A stretch of 64,000 nt of DNA from Melioribacteraceae bacterium. GTDB taxonomy: Bacteria; Bacteroidota; Ignavibacteria; Ignavibacteriales; Melioribacteraceae. Shown here piece after piece: positions 8,384 to 17,198 of the stretch; positions within the stretch are counted from its first letter, which is position 1; each line of letters begins with the position of its first letter. Below the pieces are notes generated by a model that did no database searches, was not told the DNA's origin, and saw nothing but the letters and a program-made list of their open reading frames with translations. A program made the translations under genes and the position numbers. The DNA is taken from contig CP129490.1 in NCBI GenBank assembly GCA_030584085.1, positions 2,203,511 to 2,267,510 on the forward strand, read 5' to 3'.

Positions 8384-10130
8384 TTATAATCCTTAGTATC
8401 GGGTATATCTTATACTTTTCATCAAAGTATGGTGATCTTTCATAAAAGAAATTCAACCTTGCATAAGCACTCTTTCTGAATTCTTCTTCGTTTTCCAATT
8501 TCATCAAGAATTCATTTCTTAATTCTTCATTTGTTTCGAACATGTTTTTTGCAATTGGTTCCATTGAATAGAATTCGAAATATTCTTTTCGTTCAAATAT
8601 TTGGTTGAAAAATCCCCAGCTTAAAAATGAATCCGAACTTTTGGGTTCCATTAAAAATACGATGAGCGGGACTAATCTTTGATTTGTCGATATAAAATAA
8701 TCCCCCACTTTTGCTTTAATAGTATCAATTGATGATTCATATTTAGTTTTAGCTGTCTGTCTTCCCTCAAATGAATTTTTTGAGAACTCTACTTCGGTAA
8801 AATTATATCTTTCAATAACGTATTCTTTTGCATTCTCAATTTCCTCGATCATAACTCCGTGTAATTTCAAAATATCAACGATTTGAGTCCATTCTTTGGG
8901 AATGATATATCCATCGGGAACAGATACCGAATCCGTGACTTTCTTTTCATTGAAATATTGAATCGGGAGTTCAAACTTTTTATCGGAATAAGTTGTTAAC
9001 TCGGTTCCGGTTATATCACTATTGTATTTTTTTAATTCATATCCTTTGAAGAGAAAGTTTTCATAGTTTTCAGTTGAAGCAAATGTTAATGGTATATATT
9101 TTTTATTAATGAAGTAATCATTAACTGCTTCTTGATCAGCTTGTTTAATCAGATCCGTAAATTTATTCGGGTTATCATTGACTAATTTGAGTACAATTTC
9201 ATATGCTGCTTTTGTTGCAAATACTCGATCTTTATATGGTTTTAACATGTGCGTTTCCAACAATAATCCAATTCTATTTTGATAAGCTGCATAACCGTGT
9301 GAGAAGCGTGGTGTTGAAACCCACTCGGTTACACCTTCAAGCGGATTGGTTGAATAGTAATCTTTTGATAAATAAGAAAAATATGGAGCTGTTAAGAATC
9401 CACGTTCAGCCATATCCGACTCAAATAGTTTTACGAAATCATTTTTAACCCAATCCGCGATGACCTTTCTTGTATTCTGAAATTTTTCAATTCCATATGT
9501 CATTACATATTGGTAATCCAAACCATTCGTTGTGTGCGAATCAATAAAGATTTCCGGTTTCCACGTAGAAAATAATTTTAGTAGAGCTTTCATTTCAGGA
9601 GCATCGGCTTTAGTGAAGTCTCTATTAAGGTTATAATTTTGAGCTGTAGTTCTCCATCCCATTTCTTCCGGACCATTTTGATTGATCCGACTATATTTAC
9701 TTTTTCTTTCGTGCCCATCAACGTTTAATACCGGCACAATTATCAGAGTTACATTATCAAGTAAATGTTTATTTTTTTCTTCAATAAAGATTTCTCTTAA
9801 GAGAAGTTTGCATGCATCCTTACCTTCAATTTCGCCCGAATGAATTCCGTTTTCTATAAATACAACTGGCTTAGTTCTATTTTTTGGATCGAAGTCCCCT
9901 TCTTTATCGATGATTAGATAAAATAATTTTCGCCCTTGTGGACTAACTCCAAATTCTCGCATTTCAATTTCATCAAACTGATCCGCGAATTGTTCGAAAT
10001 ATTTTATTGAGTTTTCATAATCAGCGGTGTTCAAGAAATTAGATTTTTCAAATTCCGTTATCCATTTAGAGTCGATCGGTTCTCCATATAGAGATGCGGT
10101 TAAAACGAATATTAACAAAAAGGTTTTCAT
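8373..10130 (-). CDS. Secreted M14-family zinc carboxypeptidase
   Basis: A 585-residue protein with a short signal peptide (ends near ASLYG). The M14 catalytic domain spans about residues 40-320: GIHSGEIEGK gives the zinc-binding His and Glu, NLNRDF is typical of the substrate pocket, IDSHTTNG gives the third zinc ligand, and LLLETHML supplies the catalytic Glu. The C-terminal ~260 residues are an accessory region common in Bacteroidota M14 proteins. It is predicted to remove C-terminal amino acids from peptides in the periplasm or outside the cell. It is the first gene of the minus-strand group and overlaps the amino acid exporter gene. Confidence 0.93.
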   Translation of the reverse strand: MKTFLLIFVLTASLYGEPIDSKWITEFEKSNFLNTADYENSIKYFEQFADQFDEIEMREFGVSPQGRKLFYLIIDKEGDFDPKNRTKPVVFIENGIHSGEIEGKDACKLLLREIFIEEKNKHLLDNVTLIIVPVLNVDGHERKSKYSRINQNGPEEMGWRTTAQNYNLNRDFTKADAPEMKALLKLFSTWKPEIFIDSHTTNGLDYQYVMTYGIEKFQNTRKVIADWVKNDFVKLFESDMAERGFLTAPYFSYLSKDYYSTNPLEGVTEWVSTPRFSHGYAAYQNRIGLLLETHMLKPYKDRVFATKAAYEIVLKLVNDNPNKFTDLIKQADQEAVNDYFINKKYIPLTFASTENYENFLFKGYELKKYNSDITGTELTTYSDKKFELPIQYFNEKKVTDSVSVPDGYIIPKEWTQIVDILKLHGVMIEEIENAKEYVIERYNFTEVEFSKNSFEGRQTAKTKYESSIDTIKAKVGDYFISTNQRLVPLIVFLMEPKSSDSFLSWGFFNQIFERKEYFEFYSMEPIAKNMFETNEELRNEFLMKLENEEEFRKSAYARLNFFYERSPYFDEKYKIYPILRIINEL

Positions 10131-10230
10131 AGTAAGTTTCCCGTAGTTACAATGATTGAATAATAGGATATAAAATCATATTTTAAGTTCTATAAAATAT
10201 TTCAACAAAGATAATAAATTGGAGGCGATA

Positions 10231-10719
10231 ATGATTTCTAAAAAAATGCAAGATGCACTCAATAAACAACTCAACGCTGAGTTATTTTCTTCGTATTTAT
10301 ATTTGTCAATGGCGGCTCATTTCGAAAACACAAATATGAGAGGATTCGCTCATTGGATGAGCCAGCAATCCACTGAAGAATATACTCATGCGATGAAATT
10401 TTATACATATCTGAACAGTGTAGGAGCAAAAGTAGATTTACAAGCTATCGACAAACCAAAAGGTAAATGGACTTCACCAAAACAAGCTTTTGAAGAAGCC
10501 CTAACCCATGAAAAGAAAATCACAAAAATGATTAATGATCTTGCAGATTTAGCTTTAACGGAAAAAGATCATTCCACAAACATATTTTTACATTGGTTTG
10601 TAACCGAACAAGTTGAAGAAGTGTCTTCGGTTGAAGATATTGTAAATAAGTTCGAAATGATCGGAGATAATAAAAACGGATTATTTTTACTTGACCGGGA
10701 ACTCGGCAGTCGACAATAG
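10231..10719 (+). CDS. ftnA: Bacterial non-heme ferritin
   Basis: A 162-residue ferritin. The ferroxidase-centre ligands line up with FtnA numbering: Glu17, Glu50, His53, Glu94, Gln127 and Glu130. It should assemble into a 24-subunit shell that oxidises and stores iron. ATG at 10231 is chosen because GGAGG (10221-10225) lies just upstream; the frame extends to a TTG at 10219 that would overlap this ribosome binding site. It is divergent from the M14 gene and appears to be a single-gene unit. I found no clear Fur box by eye. Confidence 0.96.
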   Translation: MISKKMQDALNKQLNAELFSSYLYLSMAAHFENTNMRGFAHWMSQQSTEEYTHAMKFYTYLNSVGAKVDLQAIDKPKGKWTSPKQAFEEALTHEKKITKMINDLADLALTEKDHSTNIFLHWFVTEQVEEVSSVEDIVNKFEMIGDNKNGLFLLDRELGSRQ

Positions 10720-10752
10720 TCATTTTTTTGCACTTTTAGATGATTTTTCTCT

Positions 10753-10782
10753 TTTGCTATTATTTCTATTTTGTTATATTTG
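10753..10782 (+). promoter_or_regulatory. Bacteroidota-type promoter for rpmB
   Basis: TTTG at 10753-10756 and TATATTTG at 10775-10782 are separated by 18 nt, one short of the usual 19-21. The element sits 33 nt before the rpmB start. Confidence 0.5.
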
Positions 10783-10815
10783 AAGTCTGTAAAATTTCAA
10801 GAAACGGAGACTAAA

Positions 10816-11055
10816 ATGGCCAGAAGATGTCAGATTACTGGTGTTGGACCAAAAAGTGGAAATAGTATTTCTCACTCTCATAATCATACTAAGAGAAGAT
10901 TTTTACCGAATTTGCAGAAAAAGAGAATCTGGGTCAAAGAATTGAATAAATTTGTAACGGTTAAAGTTACTACAAGTGCATTAAAAACCATTTCTAAAAA
11001 TGGCACTGCTGAATTAGCAAAAATGATCCTTGATAAAAAAATTAAAGTAAACTAG
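10816..11055 (+). CDS. rpmB: 50S ribosomal protein L28
   Basis: A 79-residue basic protein with the L28 signature: MARRCQITG at the N-terminus, GNSISHSHNHTKRRFLPNLQ in the centre and a VTTSALKTI segment. ATG at 10816 gives the canonical start; the open frame runs further upstream to 10771 but would overlap the promoter. It stands alone, as rpmB often does in this group, with its own promoter upstream and a strong terminator 23 nt after the stop. The cysteine-pair zinc ribbon of some L28 forms is absent (only one Cys). Confidence 0.97.
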   Translation: MARRCQITGVGPKSGNSISHSHNHTKRRFLPNLQKKRIWVKELNKFVTVKVTTSALKTISKNGTAELAKMILDKKIKVN

Positions 11056-11077
11056 TCTTACTTTTTATTGATGATTT

Positions 11078-11106
11078 AAAAGCCTGTCAATTGACAGGCT
11101 TTTTTG
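11078..11106 (+). terminator. Rho-independent terminator after rpmB
   Basis: AAAGCCTGTCAATTGACAGGCTTT forms a near-perfect palindromic hairpin directly followed by a T-run. The A-run on the other side means it could also act on the minus strand. Confidence 0.88.
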
Positions 11107-11155
11107 CTTTAAAGTCATTAACTTTGAAAAATTTTTTAGTAATTAAGAGGTTAAT

Positions 11156-12556
11156 GTGTATTCCAGAATTCTTATCTATTTATTAATTATTTTTTCCATT
11201 CTAACTAGTACTTCTTGTGCCCAAACAACTCCATCAAAATTATTACTTGAAGAGCATTCCAAAATTGCGGATAAAATTATTGCAACTTCACTAACGGATA
11301 TGGTTGGATATGATTGGCTTGCGGAACTTTGCGAAACAATCGGTCCGAGATTAAGTGGATCCGAAAAATCAATGCAGGCAATTTACTGGGCTAAGGAAAA
11401 ATTTGAAAAGATGAATTTGGATTCAGTTTGGTTACAGCCAGTGATGGTTCCGAAATGGGATAGAGGTACAATTGAATCAGCGGTAATTACGAAATCAGAA
11501 AAATATAATAATAGAAAATTGGAAATTGCTTCACTCGGCGGAAGTGTTCCAACTCCGGAGAATGGAATAACTGCGGAAGTTATAGAAATTCACACATTTT
11601 CTGAACTTGCCGAAAAAGCTGATCAAGTAAAAGGTAAAATAGTTTTCTTCAATCGTCCATATAAGAATTCGTTAGTAAATACTTTCGCGGCTTATGGTAA
11701 TGCAGTTGATCAAAGAGGAAGCGGACCAAGTGAAGCAGCCAAATATGGTGCAGTGGCTGCAATTGTTCGTTCCGTAACTTCTAAATATGATAATGTTCCT
11801 CACGTTGGAACTTTGGGCTATGTAGATTCACTAGCAAAAATTCCGGCGGCAGCGATTGGACTAATAGATGCAGATTTTCTAAGTGAAGCAATAAAAGAAG
11901 ATCCCAATCTTCAAATCAACATTAAAATGGATTGCGATAACTATGGGATGGTTGATTCTTATAATGTAATTGCTGAAATAAAAGGCACAGAATTTCCCGA
12001 TGAGATTATTGTTGTCGGTGGACATTGGGATAGCTGGGATAAGGGGTGCGGAGCACACGACGACGGTGGTCCATGTATTCAAACAATGGAAGTTTTGGAT
12101 CTTTTCAAGCGTCTTGAGATAAAACCTAAGCGAACTATACGATGCGTTTTATTTATAAATGAAGAGAACGGTATAAAAGGAGCTTTAGCTTATGCCGATT
12201 CTTCACATAATGCAAATGAAATTCATCTAGCTGCAATCGAATCGGATCGTGGTGTTTTCACTCCACGCGGATTTACAACCGATGCTGATTCAATCACTCT
12301 GCAAAACTTACAAGAATGGCTACCGATACTAAACAAGGCAACTATAGATTGGATTAGACCGGGCGGAACCGGAGTCGATATTTCAAGAATCAAAAATGTG
12401 AAAGCAAAATTCGGTTACTATCCCGATCCTCAAAGATATTTTGATGTTCATCATTCAGATAATGATACATTTGATCAAGTTCATCCGCGTGAAATGCAGC
12501 TTGGAACTGCGGCTATTACAATTCTGACTTTTTTGTTAAGTGAAGTAGGCTTATAA
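11156..12556 (+). CDS. M28-family metallopeptidase (secreted aminopeptidase-like)
   Basis: A 466-residue protein with an N-terminal export signal ending in TSTSCAQ, which may be a lipobox. A PA-like domain (about residues 130-250) precedes the M28 catalytic domain. Dizinc ligands and catalytic residues are visible: GGHWDSW, AHDDGG, NEENG, ESDRG and HHSDNDTFDQV. It probably trims N-terminal residues of peptides outside the inner membrane. GTG at 11156 is the start: it follows AAGAGG at good spacing, while the ATG at 11154 is in another frame that stops after ten codons. It is transcribed alone from the rpmB side. Confidence 0.92.
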   Translation: MYSRILIYLLIIFSILTSTSCAQTTPSKLLLEEHSKIADKIIATSLTDMVGYDWLAELCETIGPRLSGSEKSMQAIYWAKEKFEKMNLDSVWLQPVMVPKWDRGTIESAVITKSEKYNNRKLEIASLGGSVPTPENGITAEVIEIHTFSELAEKADQVKGKIVFFNRPYKNSLVNTFAAYGNAVDQRGSGPSEAAKYGAVAAIVRSVTSKYDNVPHVGTLGYVDSLAKIPAAAIGLIDADFLSEAIKEDPNLQINIKMDCDNYGMVDSYNVIAEIKGTEFPDEIIVVGGHWDSWDKGCGAHDDGGPCIQTMEVLDLFKRLEIKPKRTIRCVLFINEENGIKGALAYADSSHNANEIHLAAIESDRGVFTPRGFTTDADSITLQNLQEWLPILNKATIDWIRPGGTGVDISRIKNVKAKFGYYPDPQRYFDVHHSDNDTFDQVHPREMQLGTAAITILTFLLSEVGL

Positions 12557-12579
12557 AAAAACCGGGCATTTCTGCCCGG
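12553..12579 (-). terminator. Rho-independent terminator for the minus-strand DUF6600 gene
   Basis: Read on the minus strand, CCGGGCA-GAAA-TGCCCGG is followed by seven T residues, a good intrinsic terminator 37 nt after the stop at 12617. It lies just after the stop of the convergent M28 gene, where it could also form a hairpin but lacks a T-run in that direction. Confidence 0.82.
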
Positions 12580-12616
12580 CTTACAACTACTATTCAATTA
12601 AGGAGAGGAAGGAAAT

Positions 12617-13894
12617 TTAATTTCTTTTCTTTTTGGTCGGAGTATTTCTTGGCGAAGATTTGCTCTCTTCCCTTTTGCTGCTTACCGGTTTAGATACCTT
12701 ACTAGACCGATCCGTATTTCCACTCCTATTAATTGAAGTACTTTTCTTACTTGAATTAACTTGTGGTGAATTAATTCTAGTTTCATTTCTTTTTACAGGT
12801 TGAGACGGTTTATCAATTCTTCTAGTTTCTTGTAATCTAACCTCCGGTTTACTCTTATTCTCAGTTCTATCTATTGTTCTTTGTTGAACCGGATTTGTTC
12901 TTTTTACTTCCGGAGCAGTTCTATTTTCTTTTACAACCGGTTTCTGAGATCTTTCGGTTATGCTAACTTGTTCGTTTCTCTTCTCAGCATTTCTTGTAAT
13001 CTCTCGTTCATCCGATTGTTCTCTTCTTAATACTTCTCGAGTTTTCGGTTCTTCATTTCTAAAAGTTATAGCTTCACGTTTTAGACTGCTTTTACCCTCT
13101 GCTCTTTTTATTCCTTTAACGTCCGCATCTCTAAATTTTTGTAATTCACGCTGATCCGGTTGATAAGCAATTACTCTATCATTATTAACATTTCCTCTTG
13201 ATCCGGTATAATCACGTAAATCGGTAGTATTACGAATTTCTCTTTCAACAACGCGCGAACCTGATCTTCTTTCAATATAATTACGATCTATACCACCGTT
13301 TATAATTCTACCTCTATCCGCATAGTAATTAGTTCTATACTTGGTATTGTTAAATATTCTGTTTTTATATGACGGTCCCACAAAGTATGAATGAACATTT
13401 CTGTGACAGAATCTATTATATGTAACAAAATTCCAATGATGATAGCTGGTTCTATAATTTATCGAAAAATAAATCCCAACTCTTAATCGAAATTCGGCAT
13501 ATGGAGGTAAAGGTGACCAACCTATATAATTATCACTGTATCTCCATTCAACCCAAGATGGACCCCATTCATAACCGGGTACCCAAACCCAACCGTAAAA
13601 ATCATCATAGTACCATCTTCCGTAGTGATAAGTTGCCCAGCCGAATGGTTCATATGAATTCCAATACCAACCGTATCTTGTATATTCCCAATTTCCGACA
13701 GAATACGGTGACCAACTTCTGCTTATATTGTAAGGTCTCCATACGATTACATCATAATCAACTTCAATCCATTCACCGTACGAATTTAGATTATGGTAAA
13801 AGAAATTAAAGTTAACTTCACCGTAATTGGCTTTTGTCTCGGTACTAAAAATACCGGCAATCACTAAGGCGTATATTAAGATTAACTTTTTCAT
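12617..13894 (-). CDS. DUF6600-type secreted protein with basic, repeat-like C-terminal tail
   Basis: A signal peptide (residues 1-22) leads into a Trp/Tyr-rich domain (about 25-170) with repeated motifs such as GWYWNSYEPFGWATYHYGRW and GWVWVPGYEWGPSWVEWRY, matching DUF6600. The C-terminal half (about 220-425) is low-complexity, rich in Arg, Lys, Glu, Ser and Thr, and likely disordered. DUF6600 proteins have no established biochemical role; the aromatic repeats suggest binding to cell wall or surface polymers, which is inference. A strong ribosome binding site (AAAGGAGG) precedes the ATG, and the gene is a single unit ended by the terminator at 12553-12579. Confidence 0.85.
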   Translation of the reverse strand: MKKLILIYALVIAGIFSTETKANYGEVNFNFFYHNLNSYGEWIEVDYDVIVWRPYNISRSWSPYSVGNWEYTRYGWYWNSYEPFGWATYHYGRWYYDDFYGWVWVPGYEWGPSWVEWRYSDNYIGWSPLPPYAEFRLRVGIYFSINYRTSYHHWNFVTYNRFCHRNVHSYFVGPSYKNRIFNNTKYRTNYYADRGRIINGGIDRNYIERRSGSRVVEREIRNTTDLRDYTGSRGNVNNDRVIAYQPDQRELQKFRDADVKGIKRAEGKSSLKREAITFRNEEPKTREVLRREQSDEREITRNAEKRNEQVSITERSQKPVVKENRTAPEVKRTNPVQQRTIDRTENKSKPEVRLQETRRIDKPSQPVKRNETRINSPQVNSSKKSTSINRSGNTDRSSKVSKPVSSKREESKSSPRNTPTKKKRN

Positions 13895-14106
13895 TTTATC
13901 CTCCTTTGGTTGCGTTTATCATTCTAAGTCCAATAAAAGTGCCAATTGTAAAACGAGCATTTTTATACGAATTATGCATTTATTTGTGCAAATCTCTATT
14001 AATTGTATATTTTTGTGAACAATACTGTTCGTACCAGTTGCTAACAATTTTTTGATAGATTTTCGTTATTTTGTAGAAATAAATCATAACAAAAACGAGG
14101 TTGAGG

Positions 14107-15759
14107 ATGCGTTATCTTATAACTCTTTTCATAATGATCATCATATTTACCGGATGCAGTAATAAACAAGAGGAAGAAAAAGTTATGTTGGAAAATAAAA
14201 TTGCTCAATATGCTGTGACAAATGTCAATTATGATGAGTCACTTTTAGATGAACGACAGAAAATAGTTTTACAAAAATTATACGAAGCTGCAAAAATAAT
14301 GGATGATCTTTTCTTGGAACAAGTCTATTCAAAAAATCATGAAATAAAAAAGAAACTAGAAACATCTTCCGATGAGCTAGATAAACTTAGATTACAATAT
14401 TTTACAATTAACTTCGGACCATTTGACAGACTTGACGAAAACAAACCATTTATTGAAGGTCACACAAAACCGGACGGAGCAAATTATTATCCGGAAGATA
14501 TCACCAAGGAAGAATTTGAGCAATGGATAAAAGATAATCCAAATGATGAAAAAGCTTTTCGTTCTGAGTTTACGGTAATTAGAAGAAACGGAAACGGTCT
14601 GGTTGCAGTCCCCTATTCTGAGTTTTATAAAACTAAATTAGAACAAGCATCAAAACTTTTACTTGAAGCTGCAGAATACGCGGATAATGAAACTCTAAAA
14701 AATTATTTAACAAAACGAGCAGCTGCTTTTGGAACTAATGATTATTACGAAAGCGATATGGCTTGGATGGATTTAAAAGATCATGCGATAGAAGTAATAA
14801 TTGGTCCTTACGAAGTTTATGAAGATGAACTATTTAATTATAAAGCTGCGTTTGAATGCTTCTTGACAATAGTCGATCCGGCAGAAACTGAAAAGCTTAA
14901 GATCTTCGCTAATTACTTAAAAGAAATGGAAGACAATCTTCCGATTCCAAATGAACATAAAAATTTTGATCGCGGTTCTGATTCTCCAATCGTTGTCGCC
15001 CAAGAAGTTTTCAGCGGTGGTGATACAAAAGCCGGAGTTCAAACTTTAGCATTCAATTTACCAAATGATGAACGCGTAAGAAAGGCTAAAGGTTCGAAAA
15101 AAGTAATGCTCAAAAATATTCATGAAGCAAAATTCGATAAACTTCTCTATCCGATCGCCGAGAAAGTAATGGATCCGGAACAATTGCAATATGTTACTTT
15201 CGACGGATTTTTTAATCATACATTAATGCATGAAATGTCACACGGTGTTGGTCCCGGTTTCATAAAAGTTGATGGAAGAGATACCGAAGTAAAAATTGAA
15301 TTGAAGGAAACTTATTCAAAATTGGAAGAATGCAAAGCGGATATTCTTGGAATGTACAACAATATCTTAATGATTGAGAAAGGAGTTTATCCAAAAGAAT
15401 TCGAGAATCAACTTTGGTCAACATTTTTAGCCGGGATATTCAGATCTGTAAGATTCGGTGTAGATGCAGCGCACGGCGGTGCAAATGCGATTATTTTCAA
15501 TTACTTATTGGAACATGGGGCTTACGAATACAACGAATCAACAAACACTGTAAAGGTAAACTTTGAAAAAGTCTATGGCGTTCTTCAAGCGCTTGGGACT
15601 AAAGTCTTAATGATACAAGCAACCGGTGATTATGACGGGGCAAAAAAAATATTAGCAGATTATGCTGTTGATTCACCAACAATGCAAAAATTAAAATCAA
15701 AATTAACTGATTTACCGGTTGATATTTGGCCGATTTTTGAAATTGAGACGAATCAATAA
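14107..15759 (+). CDS. M49-like zinc peptidase lipoprotein
   Basis: A 550-residue protein with a lipoprotein signal (IIIFTGCSN, Cys near position 17). The zinc site is HEMSH (followed by GVGPGF) and EECKAD in the C-terminal third. This HExxH...EExxxD arrangement resembles the M49-like domain of plant NUDIX hydrolase 3 more than classical dipeptidyl peptidase III, which has HExxxH. The probable activity is release of dipeptides at the cell envelope, but activity is not shown by sequence. ATG at 14107 follows AACGAGG at six-base spacing; the TTG at 14101 has no room for it. No operon partner is evident. Confidence 0.82.
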   Translation: MRYLITLFIMIIIFTGCSNKQEEEKVMLENKIAQYAVTNVNYDESLLDERQKIVLQKLYEAAKIMDDLFLEQVYSKNHEIKKKLETSSDELDKLRLQYFTINFGPFDRLDENKPFIEGHTKPDGANYYPEDITKEEFEQWIKDNPNDEKAFRSEFTVIRRNGNGLVAVPYSEFYKTKLEQASKLLLEAAEYADNETLKNYLTKRAAAFGTNDYYESDMAWMDLKDHAIEVIIGPYEVYEDELFNYKAAFECFLTIVDPAETEKLKIFANYLKEMEDNLPIPNEHKNFDRGSDSPIVVAQEVFSGGDTKAGVQTLAFNLPNDERVRKAKGSKKVMLKNIHEAKFDKLLYPIAEKVMDPEQLQYVTFDGFFNHTLMHEMSHGVGPGFIKVDGRDTEVKIELKETYSKLEECKADILGMYNNILMIEKGVYPKEFENQLWSTFLAGIFRSVRFGVDAAHGGANAIIFNYLLEHGAYEYNESTNTVKVNFEKVYGVLQALGTKVLMIQATGDYDGAKKILADYAVDSPTMQKLKSKLTDLPVDIWPIFEIETNQ

Positions 15760-15775
15760 AAAGTTTAAGAAAGAA

Positions 15776-17017
15776 TTAATAATCGACCGGTACGGTTACA
15801 GTTACTGATGATCGTACCGGTTTGCCATTTTTAATCCCAGGTTCAAACTTTGTATCAAGTATAGCTACTTCAACCGCAATGCTGGCACCTTCGGGAAGGT
15901 CTTGCAGTACTGTTGTTTTTCTAACTTTACCTTTATCATCGACAACACAGAGGACAACAACTTCACCCTTGATATTATTATCCCTTACACGTTTTGGAAT
16001 TCTAAAATTATTAAGAATTGAAGAAATTCCTCCTTTTGGTTTAGCACAAACATCAACGTCCGTACATTCAAAACTATTTCTTGATGAAGATTTTAAAGTG
16101 GCTGATTGTGGAGTCGGATCAACTTTTGAAGTTACATCTTTTTCAACAATCTCAGTTTTAGGTTCTTCTGAAATTTTTGTAGCTGCCGGACTTACATTCG
16201 GTCCAATTTCCGGTTCAGAAATTCTTTCTGTAGCATAGGTTGGAGTTGGTTTTGTTTTAACAATCGGTTCGCCATCTACCAGCTTAAATTTAATTGTTAA
16301 AGTCAGATTAGATGTGGTTGGACCGCTTTCATTTTGTCCGGGTAAAAATCTAGTCTTCTTAACCGCATTCTCAGCAGCTTCGTCACATCCTAAACCAATT
16401 CCGCGTAAAACTTTTGTTTCACTTACATTACCATCTTTAGTGATAGTCGCTAGAAGTCTCACCTCACCTTCTAAACCATAGGCTATTGCATCCGGTGGAT
16501 AAATCAGTTTTTCGTAAATTGATTCCATTCCACCCAAAGGTGCCGGACATATTTTAACATCACATAAAAATTCATCAGATTTTTTCTGAACAATCTGTTG
16601 TTGATTCCCGGCTCGATAATCTTCGATTGGAGCTTGGTAATATGGATCATACTCGAAATCTATTCGCTTAACTAGAATTCCATTTTCATAACTAAGTACT
16701 GATTTAAGCGCGCCATTTCCAAAATATAGTTTATGAATTCCGTCGGTAACTCCCTCTTTAATGTATTTTTCTTCTTTAAGCAAACCGGATTCATAATATG
16801 CACGATACCAACCATTAAGCTTTCCATTGCTAAAAGTCTTAGTCTCTTTCAAATTCCCATTTTCATAAAACCAATAAGATGTTCCGTCGTATATTCCATC
16901 GGAATATGAAATCTCAGCACTTTTCTTTCCATTTAGATGATAGGATTTGAACACCCCGGTCTGTGCAGATGTGATAATAATAGAGATAAGAAAAATAAAA
17001 ATTCGAATAAAATTCAT
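15776..17017 (-). CDS. Secreted protein with YwqK/MORN-like repeats and two TonB C-terminal domains
   Basis: A signal peptide (1-19) is followed by about five copies of a YwqK/MORN_2-type beta repeat (residues about 20-125; units like YHLNGKKSAEI, WFYENGNLKET, YYESGLLKEE). Then come two TonB_C-like domains, at about 155-250 and 325-413, each opening with a P..GG(M/I)..I motif and containing GEV..L..V..DGxV. A Ser/Thr/Pro/Glu-rich linker joins them. Unlike true TonB there is no N-terminal transmembrane anchor, only a cleavable signal, so this is probably a periplasmic or surface protein rather than an energy transducer. It is convergent with the M49-like gene. Confidence 0.8.
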   Translation of the reverse strand: MNFIRIFIFLISIIITSAQTGVFKSYHLNGKKSAEISYSDGIYDGTSYWFYENGNLKETKTFSNGKLNGWYRAYYESGLLKEEKYIKEGVTDGIHKLYFGNGALKSVLSYENGILVKRIDFEYDPYYQAPIEDYRAGNQQQIVQKKSDEFLCDVKICPAPLGGMESIYEKLIYPPDAIAYGLEGEVRLLATITKDGNVSETKVLRGIGLGCDEAAENAVKKTRFLPGQNESGPTTSNLTLTIKFKLVDGEPIVKTKPTPTYATERISEPEIGPNVSPAATKISEEPKTEIVEKDVTSKVDPTPQSATLKSSSRNSFECTDVDVCAKPKGGISSILNNFRIPKRVRDNNIKGEVVVLCVVDDKGKVRKTTVLQDLPEGASIAVEVAILDTKFEPGIKNGKPVRSSVTVTVPVDY

Positions 17018-17198
17018 AATGTGTGTTTGATTTTACCTGAAAATTGAATTGCTAATTTATAAAGAACTAGCCGTAATACAAATGTAAAAAACCGTGAAAT
17101 TGCTTTATTATTCCAAAATAAAAATAGAACACTGGATTTGATTATCTTTTATTAATTCTATAAGTTAATACTAATTAAAACATAATAGGGAGATAATA

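Noticed and set aside
11154-11190. ATG start two bases before the M28 gene start
   Set aside because: That frame ends after ten codons; the GTG at 11156 opens the signal peptide and the full peptidase.
13970-14106. Promoter search upstream of the M49-like gene
   Set aside because: TATTTTG near 14070 is one base short of TAnnTTTG and has no partner at the right distance, so no promoter is called.
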